This document shows, in pieces, positions 11,266 through 23,884 of a stretch of DNA of 64,000 bases; position 1 is the stretch's first letter; each line of letters opens with the position of its first letter. Below the pieces are notes generated by a model. It made no database searches, had not been told where the DNA came from, and saw only the letters and a list, made by a program, of their open reading frames with translations. Source of the stretch: Anagrus nilaparvatae (lineage: Eukaryota; Arthropoda; Insecta; Hymenoptera; Mymaridae); the NCBI GenBank assembly GCA_022575985.1, contig JAKSXM010000258.1:310001-374000 (forward strand). Reading direction: 5' to 3'. The position numbers and the translations under genes were made by a program.

Positions 11266-13150
11266 TTTAAGTATGTATTTTACTTTTTTTTTTAACTTTA
11301 ATTAAGGTTTTTAATGTAAGGATGTAATTAAGAGGCTCAGAAAATTTATATTTTTAAAATTTTCTTAAATAAGAATTAAGAAAAAAAGACGTTACTCTGT
11401 CAAGAAAGAACTCAAGAATGATTCAAATTGTAATAAAATTGTAAAATTCTAACGTTTTTATATGACACATAATTTTGAAATTTTAGAAATCTAAAAGTTA
11501 TAAAATTAAACCTAAATAAAAAAAATTATATTACTTACACAAGCATAAAACTGGACCTTTTTAGGTGCGTTTTTAAAATTTTTAATTAACTTATAAGTTT
11601 TTTTTACAATGTGAAAGTTTCTTAACTGGAAAAGTCATAAAACTTTATGTTTTTGTAAGAGTTAAAAAAAAAACTTAAAAAAAAAATTCCATTGTTAAGT
11701 TTACCGAAAAAAATAAAAATTAAGCCTTTTTAGAAGTACTAATTTAAAAAAATTTTATCTAATTAAAAAGTATTTAAATATTATTTAAATAAGGTAGAGT
11801 AATAATTTTATACAATACTTACTTTTGTTCTTAATTGTTCTTCGACCAATCTTAAAATGCAATTAATGCAATATTAAGGGTTAACAAATTCAAAAAGCTT
11901 TATTTCTTATTTTCAAAAAATTTTCACTTTTTCTGAACCGATTTTTATGATTCAAACTTTATTTTAGTTGATTTAAAAAACAGTCCATTTAAGATAACAA
12001 ATTTTTTTTTTTTATCAATATTTGCAAAATTTAAAAAAAATTAACAATAAAAATAAAAAAAAATTTTTTTTTACTTTCTTTGAATTGATTTTTCAACTAT
12101 ACTTTCTCGTTTCAGCAGGGTGCCTAAAGGTTTTTTTTGTTTATTTTTATTTTTTACCTTATTTTTGTTGCATACAAATTATGATAATAATTAATTTTTT
12201 CACTTTCAATAAAAATCTGCTCACTGACCCGATTAAAACTAAATTTGAATCACAAAAATCGGCCCAAAACTAAGGTCAATTTTTAGCTTTTAAAAATTGC
12301 AACCTTTTTTTATTTCCTCTTCAATTTCGCTATTTCTGGGCCGATTTTTGCGATTCAAAGTTTGTTTTCATCAGTCTGAATTCTAGATTAAAATATTTCA
12401 AAAGGATTAACAATTACTTTGTTGTTTGTAAATTTATTTTTCTGTAATAAACTAGATGTCAAAAAATTTAAATTTATGTAAATTTCTTTTTTTTTTTTTT
12501 GAAGGAGGCTTTCATAAAACACTTAGAAAAAAAGAAATATAAATTCTCCCACTTTGTTTTAAATCTTATAATTAGACAGAGATTTCCGATAAAACCTTGA
12601 AAAGTTTTTATTTGCCTCTCTTTTTATTTATTAGTTAAAATTTTGATTTTGTATAGTTACGTCTATATCATAAAGTGTCGAAATGGACAATCAGATTTTT
12701 CATTTTTTAAACATTTTAACATCAAAAAATAAATTTTAACACCATACAACTTTTTTCAATAATTATTCTGTGTGACAAAGAGAGGCTCAGTCCTCAGAAA
12801 CACAGATAACAAAAATGAATAAAGTTATATATTTTTAGTTCCATGTAGATCGTGTTTATTATTCATAATAAACTTATCAAATTAATTTTATTTTAGGTAT
12901 CTTACAAGTTATATAATAAACCAGTAGCTAATTATTTAACTTATAAATGGTTATTGATAATTAAAAATTATTTATTTAATTCATTTAAAAAATTAACAGA
13001 AAGCATAGATTAATTTAAAATTTAAATTATTGGTTAATATATCATTTTTTTGCATATATTTCAAACCTCAAATCTTTGTTGTGTAAATTATGTTTTTAAA
13101 TTTTTAAATATTTTTTTAAATGCATAAGAGAAGTACTTGATGATTATGAT
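11266..13150. other. AT-rich interval, no gene
   Basis: Poly-A/T-rich sequence. A short motif close to GGCCGATTTTTGTGATTCAAA occurs at about 11936 and 12341 and inverted at about 12245, a worn inverted repeat. No coding region or RNA gene recognised. Confidence 0.5.
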
Positions 13151-13313
13151 TATAATAATAATAATAATAATAATAATAGTAAATAATAGTATATTACGAC
13201 CCATGGCCAGAAAAATAAAGCCCCAAATCGCAGTTTACCACCCTCGGCTTCGTCTCAGAAGGTAATTTACGTGCGATTTGAGCCATTCTTTTTTTATGAC
13301 CAAGGGTCGTCTA
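13151..13313. repeat. ATA microsatellite plus small foldback
   Basis: An (ATA)n tract (about 13151-13189) is followed by a 119-bp foldback, 13195-13313. TACGACCCATGGCCAGAAAA mirrors the right end TTATGACCAAGGGTCGT, and AAATCGCA/TGCGATTT pair further in. Confidence 0.65.
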
Positions 13314-13659
13314 CGATTTTTCTGCGGCAGTGGCGAAAAAACACGTCTTCGCAGTGGCCGGGAAGTACGTGCTTTTTGGTCATTGTCCAGAAAAAATAAT
13401 TCTGTCGTCTTTAAAAAAAATTATATTCCAATAAATAAATAAGAAACATTCTGATACTTATAGGGATTCTTTAGTCTGTTTAATTTATAAAAAAGAAAAC
13501 AAATAATTTTTTGAAAAAATAAAAATTTACGGGGTTGTTAATCTAAAGTCAGATTTTTATTTTGTTGTACAACTTAGTAAAAATTTACAGAATCGTGAAA
13601 AAACTGATTATCCAAAAAATGCAAGAAAAAATTAGGCTTGAATATTGCTTGAATATTAA

Positions 13660-13930
13660 CATGGAACATGTTTATAGGGGAGGGGGGGGGGAGTAACTCA
13701 GTAGCTCCAATAGTTAAGAGTGTCCGGGATGTGAAATGGGACTTTCTAAACTTTGATTTGGAGACTTAGAATAATTTCAGTTTCGGGACTTAAAATGATT
13801 TTAATTTAGAAACTTAAAATAATTCGAATTAAAGGACTTGATTTAGAAACTTTAATTTATTATTTCTTATTTTAATTTAGGAATCCTAAGAATGAAGAAA
13901 GAATCATAGGAATGACTTAGATTCTTCAAC
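13660..13930. repeat. G-tract and degenerate short tandem repeat
   Basis: GGAACATGTTTATAGGGG followed by a G run (13660-13690), then roughly 25-bp degenerate units of the type GGGACTTAAAATAATTT. The same combination occurs at 48298-48400 and inverted at 47210-47480, so this is a fragment of the 47-48 kb element family. Confidence 0.55.
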
Positions 13931-14428
13931 AGTGGCACTTTTTATTTTCAAAAATGTTTGGATTACAAAAAACATATGAGAAATATTATCAATATAATAA
14001 TAATTTACTTTGAAAATCTATTCCTACCAGATAAAATATTACTGTCACCGTAAATCAGAATAAAATGAGACATGCTTTTAATACCTTATATTTTAATTTT
14101 TATTTCGTTCTAGAAGAATTTGAGTTATCTCAAGACTGCTGTATAATTTTCCCTCGGTATTATAAGAGTTTCATGTATACAGCTTTATTTATACGTGTAT
14201 TGATTTGGTAAAACACAAAAATAGTGTTTTTCGAAACAATTGATATAAAGTTGTATTACACCGAATGCGAAGGTTCACAGGCCCGAGGTGCGTAGCCCTG
14301 AGGGACTATAATCGTTTCGATGAAATATACATTTATATAACGAATTTCGAAAATAGTTTTATTTAAAAAGTGCGGTAAAGTTTACCCATTTGTAACTAAA
14401 GTTCAACTTTACGCACGATGTTAAATAA

Positions 14429-14758
14429 AAAATATTTACTATGCGAAAAATTTAAAATAAAATAATGGTCCACTAAGTAAAAAGAGATGATTTTTTTAAG
14501 AATCTGAAGTCAGATTTTTGATTTAGTCTTTTGGTAAGTAATCCAGGTCAGTTGGTCAATGATAAAGAAACAGAACGATAATAAAACAGAATGATAAAAA
14601 AACGTTTTGTGAAAACTCTGAATTTTTATTATTGAACCTGTCGCTGCGCTGCAATGACTTCCTAAAAGGCTAAATAAAAAATCTGACTTTAGATTCTTAT
14701 ATAGCAACCAGGAGACTATTATTTTATTTTAAAATTCTCGCATATAAAATACTTTTTT
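14429..14758. repeat. 330-bp foldback
   Basis: Left AATATTTACTATGCGAAAAA and TTTAAAATAAAATAATGGTC mirror the right arm ending at about 14758. The pair AAGAATCTGAAGTCAGATTT / AAATCTGACTTTAGATTCTT lies inside. A related fragment is at about 13535-13560. Confidence 0.75.
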
Positions 14759-15335
14759 GTTGCGGTTTACCAAATCAATAAAGTCTTCTTAGTTAGAGGG
14801 TTTTCATCTTAAATGAATCATATACAATTCAATTCGAATTGTTATATAGAAGAATTAATACATAATTTGAATAAGTCATTCTCTGCGCGAAGCGCAGTTG
14901 GGTCTAGTGTATTAAATATGAACATTCACTTTCATGAAAAAAAATGTATTGAAAAGCGGGAAAAAATATAGAAATTTTACTTTCAATGCTGTCAATACCA
15001 CAGGTATTCAACTGCATTATAAGCCAAATCCTATTTTTTTTCTCTTGTTTAACAAATAGATATTTTTTATTAAAAATAAATTTTTTTTTCCAATCATTAT
15101 AATTTTTATCACATCCATGTCATGTACCTTAATGATTCGATTTTAGGCTTATAGTTTTCTTTTATTAATTCTAGAGAGCCGCATAATTCTATTTTTGAAA
15201 CTGAACAATTTTTCTTGTACATTATGAGAAATTTACAATCATTTGGTCTCTTTTCCCGCTTAAATCTGAAATTTTCAAGGGAAAATTTATATAGCCAGTT
15301 CTATCCGACAAAAATAAGATTGTACCATACTGCTA

Positions 15336-16163
15336 ATAGGCAGGCAGCCCATAAGAATTAGGGTGACTTTTTTGAAACCACTCGGACGGCCTCAAATGCA
15401 CTATTTGCCACCGAGATAACGAAATTCTAGACTTTTGGCCAAGGCTCCCTTCTCCGAACGGAAAACCTGCTGGTTTCGGAAAGTCACCTGGGTGACCCTC
15501 TGGAAACCAGGCTAAACTTTCACACTTTATTCTACGAAGCTCTCTAACAATATACCCAAAGTTTAGCCTGTGCCCCATTATTCTGAGGGGGGATACAGCC
15601 CCCCCCCCCAAATTTAAGTCACCCAGGTGACCCAAATGAAACCAGGCCAAATTTTACACACGTTTTCTTTTCACCATAATAAACGTATATTTCAAATATG
15701 GCCTATGTCAACCTGTCCGAAGGGGTGATCTTGACGGTATATGGGGGAGTTTTCGGGACAAAATACCGTCCAGTTCACCCCTTTGGACAGGTTGGCATAG
15801 GCCATATTTAAAATATACGTTTATTATGGTGAAAAGAAAACGTGTGTAAAATTTGGCCTGGTTTCATTTGGGTCACCTGGGTGACTTAAATTTGGGGGGG
15901 CTGTATACCCCCTCAGAATAATGGGGCGCAGGCTAAACTTTGGGTATATTGTTAGAGAGCTTCGTAGAATAAAGTGTGAAAGTTTAGCCTGGTTTCAAGA
16001 GGGTCACCCAGGTGACTTTCCGAAACCAGCAGGTTTTCCGTTCGGAGAATGGAGCCTTGGCCAAAAGTCTAGAATTTCGTTATCTCGGTGGCAAATAGTG
16101 CATTTGAAGCCGTTCGAGTGGTTTCAAAAAAGTCACCCTAATTCTTATGGGCTGCCTGCCTAT
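15336..16163. mobile_element. 828-bp near-perfect palindromic element
   Basis: Almost the whole unit is one inverted repeat with arms of about 400 bp and a short centre near 15745. The ends read ATAGGCAGGCAGCCCATAAG on both strands. Reading frames on both strands (for example 15333-15650 minus and 15921-16190 plus) are mirror translations of the same arm, not genes. A diverged full-length relative lies at 39783-40778 and an end fragment at 17953-17987. It is a foldback-type non-autonomous element; its mobility source is unknown. Confidence 0.85.
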
Positions 16164-16327
16164 AAAACTGCAGCTAAAATTAAACTGTAATAGTTCTAGT
16201 TAAGATTTATGAAATAAAATAAGCCCGCCACAATATAATATTTATTGTTCTAGTCCACTCCAAAATATGTTTTAGCTTCGATATTTTTTACGCTAATTTC
16301 AGAAAATAGCTGCTTGAATAAGCTAAT

Positions 16328-16484
16328 TACAGGTCGATCCAGAGCGGGACCGAACGAACCGGTTGCGATCCGAACCGTATTGTTTGTTTATTAGTAAACC
16401 AATCGCAGCTAAGATTACAAGCATCAACAAATAGTGATGCGCCTAATAAAATAAAATTCACGTCCCGCTCGGGATCACCGTGTA
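16328..16484. mobile_element. Short TA-flanked MITE, copy 1
   Basis: Ends read TACAGGTCGATCCAGAGCGG and, on the complementary strand, TACACGGTGATCCCGAGCGG. The body has TTGTTTGTTTATTAGT and CCAATCGCAGCTAA. Two other copies are at 28797-28927 and 49993-50123. This copy carries about 25 extra bases near its left end. Confidence 0.8.
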
Positions 16485-16968
16485 GGTTAAAAAAAGAGTG
16501 GCTGGGGAAAAATTAGTCTTAATGTGAAAAATAATTTTCAGTTGTTAGTTTTCCATGCTCAGCCATACATGTTCTCTAACTTGTTTATGCTTGACAATTA
16601 TCTAAAGGTAACGAATGAAAAATCAAAAACCGAAAAAATTGAAATAGAAACTGTTTAGTAGTCAGTTTTTTAAAATTTCTTTAATTTATAAGTTGCTTCT
16701 ACTAAAACAAAGAAAACAAGACCATCCAGACTGATCTGTTTATTTTTGGAAAAATTTTCTAAGCACTGAAAATTTTTGAACAACGTAAATTTTGACTGCT
16801 GATACCTTGTTAACTTAGATAGGTCCAAAATTAAAAAGCTGAAACGCAAAAAAGTAATTTTTTAACGTTTAATAAGTGCGCCAATTTTCATGAAATATTT
16901 CATCGAGAAGTTTGGATTTAAAAATTTGAAAGGATTATTCTAAAAATCGGTAGCGAATTTTTTAGGCT

Positions 16969-17300
16969 AAACAAAAATTGAACACATCACTTTTGAACAC
17001 CGAAATAAAACGTCCAAAACTTAAGACACAACATTTTAACACTATTTTTTGCAAACCATTTAAACTCAACACAACATTTTTGTCAAGTTTTATATTTAAC
17101 ACACAAAACTGAAATTTAAATACCTTTCACATCAAGTTGCATAAATAATTTTTTTAGTCGAATAAAATGTATGGAAATTTTTTTATGGAATTTAAACGGC
17201 CGTATGCAAAAAAATATTGTGTGTTGAGTTTTTCTCGTTTTAATTTTGGTGTTCAAAAGTGATTGTTATAGTGATGAGTTGAATTTTTTATGCGTTGAAA
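16969..17300. repeat. Inverted pair of the 'acac' repeat
   Basis: AAATTGAACACATCACTTTT and GAACACCGAAATAAAACG on the left are mirrored on the right by TTTTAATTTTGGTGTTCAAA and GATGAGTTGAATTTTTTATG. Same family as 4167-4530. Confidence 0.6.
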
Positions 17301-18395
17301 AAGATCTCTCCCCTATAATCTTTCCCCCCCACACACACACAAGTGAATTTGTAAAATTAAATTGTAATGTCGAGAAAATTGAAAAATTAAATTACAACTA
17401 AAAATCTAAAATTAATTAAATTCATTAATTTTTTTAAAAAATCATTAAAATGAACTTAAAATATAATAATATTATTTTATAATCAATAATTTGTTAAAAT
17501 TTTAGTAAATTTGACTAGTTTGAGATTTTTAGGTTTACTTAAAATTGAAATTTTTGCGCCTTTACAATTTCGGGTGTTGTTAGTGACCTATAGGCTTAGG
17601 CTCCGCTACGGATCTGTGGCACCTCGGTATCACCGAGGTGTCACACCTCGGTATCATCAGCTGAGCATTAAAAATTTAATTAAACCAATTTTAATTCACA
17701 AGGGCTCATTCGAAAGCTTAGAACTTGCTAAATTTTGCTATAACTTTTTTTTAATTTGCTAACTCTTAGTTTGTTTGCTATTTCGAAAATAAAAATTGAC
17801 TTCTATGGGCCCTCAATTATAACGTTTATCAGCTTAATGGAAGGTTTTATGCCAACTTTTTGGGTTTAATTTTATTTCTATTGGTTTACTAGAATTTGCT
17901 ATTCAAAAATTTAATATGAATTTTGCTTTATTTAATTACAGTAAATAATTATAGGCAGGCAGCCCATAAGAGTTAGGGTGACTTATGAGGATTCCTTTTG
18001 CGGCAAATAGAAAATCAATTTGGGACTGATTTTAAAATTATTTCTTTTTTCCTCAAAAATATCGTTTTCCCAGTATATATTAACAAAAAATTCGAGATTC
18101 CTCAATTTTTTTTTTGTGAATTCTTGAAAAAAATTGTAAATTTTAAACTTTTCTCGCGAATTTACGAATTTTATCGTTGTTAAAAAACTCACATTGGCAT
18201 AAAAATTTTTCTTATTTTTTTTTTCAATTTACAATGTGATTATTTTTTATTTATTATATATTTGGTTATGTGTGTAAAAACACTGTTATAATTATAATAT
18301 TTATTATTATTATTACTATTAATATTATTATTATTAATTTTTTTTCATATATACATAAACTCGTTTTTAATGCGTGGGATTTATACGTAATAATT
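17301..18395. other. Interval with short repeats, no gene
   Basis: Contains a CA run (about 17330-17341). A small CACCTCGGTATCACCGAGGT inverted motif with a third CACCTCGGTAT copy lies at about 17618-17655. 17953-17987 is an end fragment of the 828-bp palindrome family. No coding sequence seen. Confidence 0.5.
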
Positions 18396-19110
18396 ATATC
18401 CCATTAAGTACCAATCGTACATAGCTGGACTTTTGATTACCAAGCTGTTACAAAAACTTTTTTTTTATTTTAACCAGATCTGATTTTAACAAGCTTTCTA
18501 GGGGTAAAAATGATTGCTTTTTCCAAATTTAACAACAGTTTTAACGTAAAACCCATCCAAAAAGGTTAAAAATAAGGGTAAGCATGAATTTTTGGCTTTT
18601 TTTACATTTAATCTGGACTTTTAGCTGTAAAACCTTATAACTTACTCCTTTTGTAATCTAGACCTCTTCATACAGTCAAAAGGTAATGTGCATGTGAGCT
18701 GACCATAATTTTTCAATTTTAACCCTTTAGGGGGTGACTACGACTTATTTAAGTTTTCGTTTTTTATTCAAAAATAAAGATTTCTTGGTTTTGTATTTTT
18801 TACTTTTTTACCCCTTATTTAGGGTGAGTCACCCCCTAAAGGGTTACAAATGAAAAATTATGGTCAGCTTACATGCACATTACACTTTTGGCTGTATGAA
18901 GAAGTCTAGTTAATAAAAGGAGTAAGTTATTCAAAGTTATAAAGGTTTTACACCTAATAGTCCAAAGCAAATGTAAAAAAAGCCAAAAATTCATATTTAC
19001 CCCTAATTTTACCCCTTTTGGAGGGGTCTTACGTAATATCTGTTGTAGAGTTTTGTAACAGCTTGGTAATCAAAAGTCCAACTATGTACGATTGGTACTT
19101 AATGGGATAT
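18396..19110. mobile_element. 715-bp foldback element
   Basis: Long arms of about 350 bp: ATATCCCATTAAGTACCAAT at the left mirrors ATTGGTACTTAATGGGATAT at the right. Further pairs include GGACTTTTGATTACCAAGCT and a CCCTTTAGGGGGTGA motif in both arms. No protein encoded. Confidence 0.85.
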
Positions 19111-19739
19111 TGCATATGTTATTATAATAACAAGGAAGATATACTTAAGTATATATTATCTTCTTTGATAATAAGTTTCTTTGCATAAACATTAGATGAC
19201 TTTTTATTACAAAAAACATGTATTTAGTTCTGCTTATAATAGGACTAACATGGTAACCCGATTTCAAATAACTCTATCGAAACAGATAGTTGAGTTTTTC
19301 AACTTTTTTAATTTCGTAATTGTCGATAAAAACATGCACATCATTAATTAGTAATACTGCTTCTATTTGAACCAAATGCCATAATTTAAATTAAAAAATT
19401 AAAAATATAATTTTACTAACAATAAGACAATTTTTAAAAGATATTAAAGAAATTTTATATTTGTAAACTTATCACTATATGTAAAATATTGCAAAAGGGT
19501 TCGTCCTATTAATTCGTTTAATAAATAAAAAAATAAATAAATAATTTTTACAAATATTCTTTTAACATTAATAATTTAATGACAATTATTCGACAGATTG
19601 TTTAATGTAATTAAAATTTTTAAAGTGTAAAAATACATGATTTTGAATAGAATTGTCTTGAGCTGTTGATTTAATAGAAAAAAATAAAGAGCAATAGCAT
19701 TATCATCAATGAATTATTCAACACTTTAGTGTATCATTT

Positions 19740-19941
19740 TTAAAAATCCTCAAATTCTCTTTTATAAATAAACTGGTTTTCATCGACATCAATTTGATCA
19801 TCGATTGGTTCCATTGAGGTTCCTACAGAAACTGAGGTAGGTTCACTAACTGAGATAAGTAATTTTCGTTTTTGTCCATCCTTGCATCCATAAACTCTCA
19901 ATTTTAATTGATGTTGATTGAACATATGACGTTTGAAACTG
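19740..19941 (-). CDS. Exon-like frame with half a C2H2-type finger (uncertain)
   Basis: Following AATGTAG, the frame reads SFKRHMFNQHQLKLRVYGC, with a Phe-x2-His-x4-His spacing like the second half of a C2H2 finger. It then becomes acidic and ends at 19740. No upstream exon was established, so this may be a last exon of an unidentified gene, a gene remnant or chance. No function is assigned. Confidence 0.2.
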
Positions 19942-20613
19942 CTACATTGTTTATATTATTACTAATAAAAACACAAAAAAATTTTATTGAATAAATAAAC
20001 CAGCATAGTCATGTTATTAACCAATTTTAGACATTTTCTAGCAGTTTCAATGCCGTCTTCTGGAACTATAAAGAACTTAAATATTCATAGATTTAATTTG
20101 CCTTGTAAAAATTGTTGTTTAAATATATTGTAAATAAAAAGTGATGAAATTTCAATTTAAAAAAATCTTTTGAAAAAGTGATTTACCCTATTATTTACCA
20201 CAGCTAGTACAAATTTTCGCTTATATTATAGGTAAAAATGGCTTTCTTAATTAAAAAAGCTTTCGCTGTACCAAAACTGAAATTTCATATAAAATTTTTC
20301 ACAAGTATTAGAAGTCTAAAGACTCTATCAGAAGTCATTAGACCTTATGCTTCGAACCTTTTTTTCTCCATCATGAAAATATTCTAGTAATTCAAAAGTT
20401 TTGCACTAAAAACCTAAAAACAAAAAGTTGCTGTTTGTTGTAAATGTTACACAAGCAAGTTGTTCTATTCGAATTGTGCTTGAAAATTAGCAAATCAGAA
20501 AAATTCTAGTCGAAAAACCTGGCAGTGTAAAAATGATAATCTAGAAAATTTTCACTATTATGATTTTAAAAAAATTAAAAACTTCATGCAAAGGTCAGAA
20601 GCACATTGGAGCC

Positions 20614-21227
20614 ATTATAGTAGAGTAAATCGTTACATCAGAATGAGGTAATTAGCGGTTTTTCACCAACATCTAAAAGTGACCTCAATCTTTGTGAAAT
20701 TTGCTTCAGTACTACCTTAGCTAAAAAGCTGTTGTATTTAAACTTTTTGGACGAAACCCCTTTGGGGTTGGTTTGCCCCTTCCTGGGGTGAAACAAAATT
20801 TTACAAAAAGCGATTGGAATTTATTAATTTTTGCATTCTAAATCGAAAAGGTAAATATGAATTTCTTAATTATTAAATCCACTCGTTTGAAGTTACAGCC
20901 CTTAAAACTTTGATTTTTTCTATATAATGGAATACGTTGAGTAATCAAAGTTCTAAGGGCTGTAACTTGCAAGGGAAACATTTAATTAAAAAATTCATAT
21001 TCACCTTTTCTTTTTAGAATGCTTAAATTAACTGATTCCAATCGCTTTAAAAAAAATTTTTTTTGCCTCCTCAAAAAAGAGGTAAACCAATCCAAATGGG
21101 GCATAAAATTTTAAATGGCACAACTTTTTGGATAAGGTTGTAATGAAGCGAATTTCACGTAAATTTAGGTCACTTTTTAGTGTTGGTGGAAAACCAGAAG
21201 GGTCTGTAATGATTTCCTCTACTATTA
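20614..21227. mobile_element. 610-bp foldback element, copy 1
   Basis: The arms mirror each other around 20930. Examples are ATAGTAGAGTAAATCGTTAC / GTAATGATTTCCTCTACTAT, GTTGGTTTGCCCCTT / GAGGTAAACCAATCC and ACTTTGATTTTTT / AATCAAAGT at the centre. A second copy is at 22780-23331. Confidence 0.8.
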
Positions 21228-22269
21228 TGTTTTAAACCATGCATAATGGTCCAAAAATATTTATTTAAAAGCTTGCGTAAAAGCTATTTTTATGCACTGG
21301 TAGGCTAACTTTAGCGCACTTTTAAAATAAAATTATGTATGAAACTTGTGATATAAATGTATATTTTACCAAATGCGATTACAATCCCTGTAAACCTTCG
21401 CATTTCGTATATTATACATTATATTACCTGTATCATAAATAACTATTTTTCTATTTTGCTAAATTCTAATTATTAAGAGAACTTTATGATTCAGAGCTTA
21501 GGTATAAATGAGAGGTTTTCTCGCGCTTTAAACCTCCAGCTTCAAGCTTTTTATAACGATCAAGAAACCGATTCATTACTGTAAAAAACCTTGAAGAATA
21601 AGGAAAATTTATATCTTATTTATATATTTATATAAAATCCTTGTGCTTCACAGGCTCAAAAGTTTAATTTTGCATCAGAATTTTAAAATAAAGAACATTT
21701 AAAGTTTTTTTTTTTTGCATGTAGTTTAAATAATGATATTACTTATGCTAATACGTACCCGAAATTCCCTTATTTAACAACTAAGCTTTTTAATCACATG
21801 GCATTAGTTATGATATTATTTCATCTTCAAATTAAAATTTTGCTTCAATATTTATTCAGATAAATAGAGCGTAATTTTTGATGAGATTTTTGCCAAATTC
21901 CAATATTGAAATACTTGTTTTAACATAATCTAAAAAAAAAAAAAATTTACAGTCAATATAAAAATATAAAGGGCTAAAAATAAAAGGCCTATGCATAACA
22001 AATATTTAGCAGCCTGAATCGTTGAAAATCCTTACCTAGGCCTAAAAACTATACGTGAATAATACATAAATTTTTATTTGAAAATTAATATTATGATTAA
22101 TATTTTAAAATAATAATTATATATTTAAATAGACAGGAAAATTTTCGATCGTAAATAGTAAAAGTATTTTATTTTTAAGAGAATTTGAGATATTTGAGAG
22201 AAATGAAAAACTTCTTTGGCCAATTGTCATTTTCAATAAATGAGTTGAAGCTTTAGATTTTAATACAAA
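21228..22269. other. AT-rich interval, no gene
   Basis: Low-complexity AT-rich sequence. No reading frame, RNA gene or sharp repeat recognised. Confidence 0.4.
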
Positions 22270-22430
22270 TACACTGTAAAAATTCTTGTCCGGGTAATTA
22301 CTATCAGGATAGTAAATTTACTATCTGGACAGTATTTACAAACTGTATAGTAAACTTACTATCTGGAATTTACATTTACTATTTGTAAATTCTAGAAAGC
22401 AATTACCCAAACAAGAATTTTTACAGTGTA
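22270..22430. mobile_element. 160-bp MITE with CACTGTAAAAA termini
   Basis: TACACTGTAAAAATTCTTGT at the left mirrors ACAAGAATTTTTACAGTGTA at the right. The interior alternates GTAAATTTACTAT and similar self-complementary words. The termini resemble those of the 2.1-kb element at 35656-37780. Confidence 0.8.
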
Positions 22431-22779
22431 GAATTATTATATTATTATCAAATTTATTTGCAAAATGTACAAAATATTACTACACTTAAGTATTTTTACT
22501 ACAATTATGTAGTAAATTTACTATTTTTTGAGTGTAAAAATTTAAACTGTAGTAATATTGTGTAAATTTTTTTTACTGTGAAGCAAAATACACTCTTGTT
22601 TGACATTAGTTAATCAATTACAGAAGTAAATATATAATAAATTTTATATTTTTAAATTAGTCAACAATGTTAAATATAGTATTGTCAAAATAGTGATAAT
22701 AATACTGATGTAGGTATGTAAGTAAATTATAAAAAATAATTAATTTCATATTGGTGCAAGGTATTCTTGATGTAAAAGT

Positions 22780-23331
22780 GACGTACTCTCCTAAAAGTGA
22801 CCTAAATTTTTGTGAAATCCGCTTCAGTACTACTTTAGCCAAAAAATTTATGCATATAAACTTTTTTGATGAACCCCCATTGGGGTTGGTTTGCCCCTTT
22901 TTTAATGGAGCAAAACAATATTTTTAAAGTAGAGATGGGAATCGATTAATTTTTGCATTCTGAAACGAAAAGGTGAATATTAATTTTTAAATTAAATGCA
23001 CTCCTTTCAAGTTACAGTTCTTAAAACTTTGATTTTTACGAATGAAATACTCAAGTAATCAAAGTTTTAAGAGCTTTAACTTGAGAGGGGCGCATTTAAT
23101 TAAAAAATTCACATTCACCTTTTCGTTTTAGAATGCCTAAATTAATTGATTCCAATTATTTAAAAAAAAAAATTTTTTCACCCCCAGGAAGGGGCAAACC
23201 AACCCCAAATAGTGTTCGTCAAAAAAGTTTAAATATATAAACTTTTTAGACAAGGTTATACTGAAGCGAATTTCACAAAAATTTAAGCCACTTTTAAGAG
23301 TTGGTGGTAAACTGTTAATTACCTCATTTTT
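22780..23331. mobile_element. Foldback element, copy 2
   Basis: Diverged copy of 20614-21227. It shares CTAAAAGTGACC, TTCAGTACTACTTTAGC, the TTGGGGTTGGTTTGCCCCTT motif and the central ACTTTGATT/AATCAAAGT pair. The mirror arm ends with GGTTGGTGG-type sequence near 23310. Confidence 0.75.
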
Positions 23332-23379
23332 ATGCGATTTCCTCATCCAATTAGTCTTGTAAGTAAAATAAACGACGAG

Positions 23380-23884
23380 ACTACGCTCACCGGAATATCC
23401 ACGATATCCACGGAGATTATCCACGATATCCACGATATCCACGTTATATCCACGATAATCCACGATGATCCACGATGATCCACGTTAGAATTTTGATCAA
23501 CAATATCCACGATAACAAATTTTTCTCACGATAACAATGGAGAATATCCACGATATCCGCGATATCCACGGAGAATATCCACGATATCCGCGCTATCCCC
23601 GTTATAATATTTTTATTGGCGCATGGCCGGGGGGGCCTTCGGCCCCCCAGCCCCATTTGAGTTCTCTGGTTTATATTTGGGCTATGTATATCGTGGATAT
23701 TTGTTGATAATCGTAGATATCGTGGATATTCTCCGTGTATATCGTGGATATCGTGGATATTCTCCGTGGTTATCGTGAGAAAAATTTGTTATCGTGGATA
23801 TCGTTGATCAAAATTCTAACGTGGATTATCGTGGATATCGTGGATATTCTCCGTGGATATCGTGGATATTCCGGTGAGCGTAGT
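23380..23884. repeat. Inverted minisatellite with GC-rich central hairpin
   Basis: The left half is built of ATATCCACG units and the right half of CGTGGATAT units. The ends GACTACGCTCACCGGAATAT / ATATTCCGGTGAGCGTAGTC mirror each other. Near the centre (about 23630-23652) GGGGGGCC-TTC-GGCCCCCC forms a strong hairpin. Frames across it give repetitive WIIVDIVDILRGYRG-like peptides, an artefact of the repeat. Confidence 0.85.

Noticed and set aside
12022..12273. 83-residue Phe/Lys-rich frame
   Set aside because: Low-complexity poly-A/T translation.
15333..16190. Two similar open frames on opposite strands (15333-15650 minus, 15921-16190 plus) with shared peptide sequence
   Set aside because: They are translations of the two arms of one palindrome, not genes.
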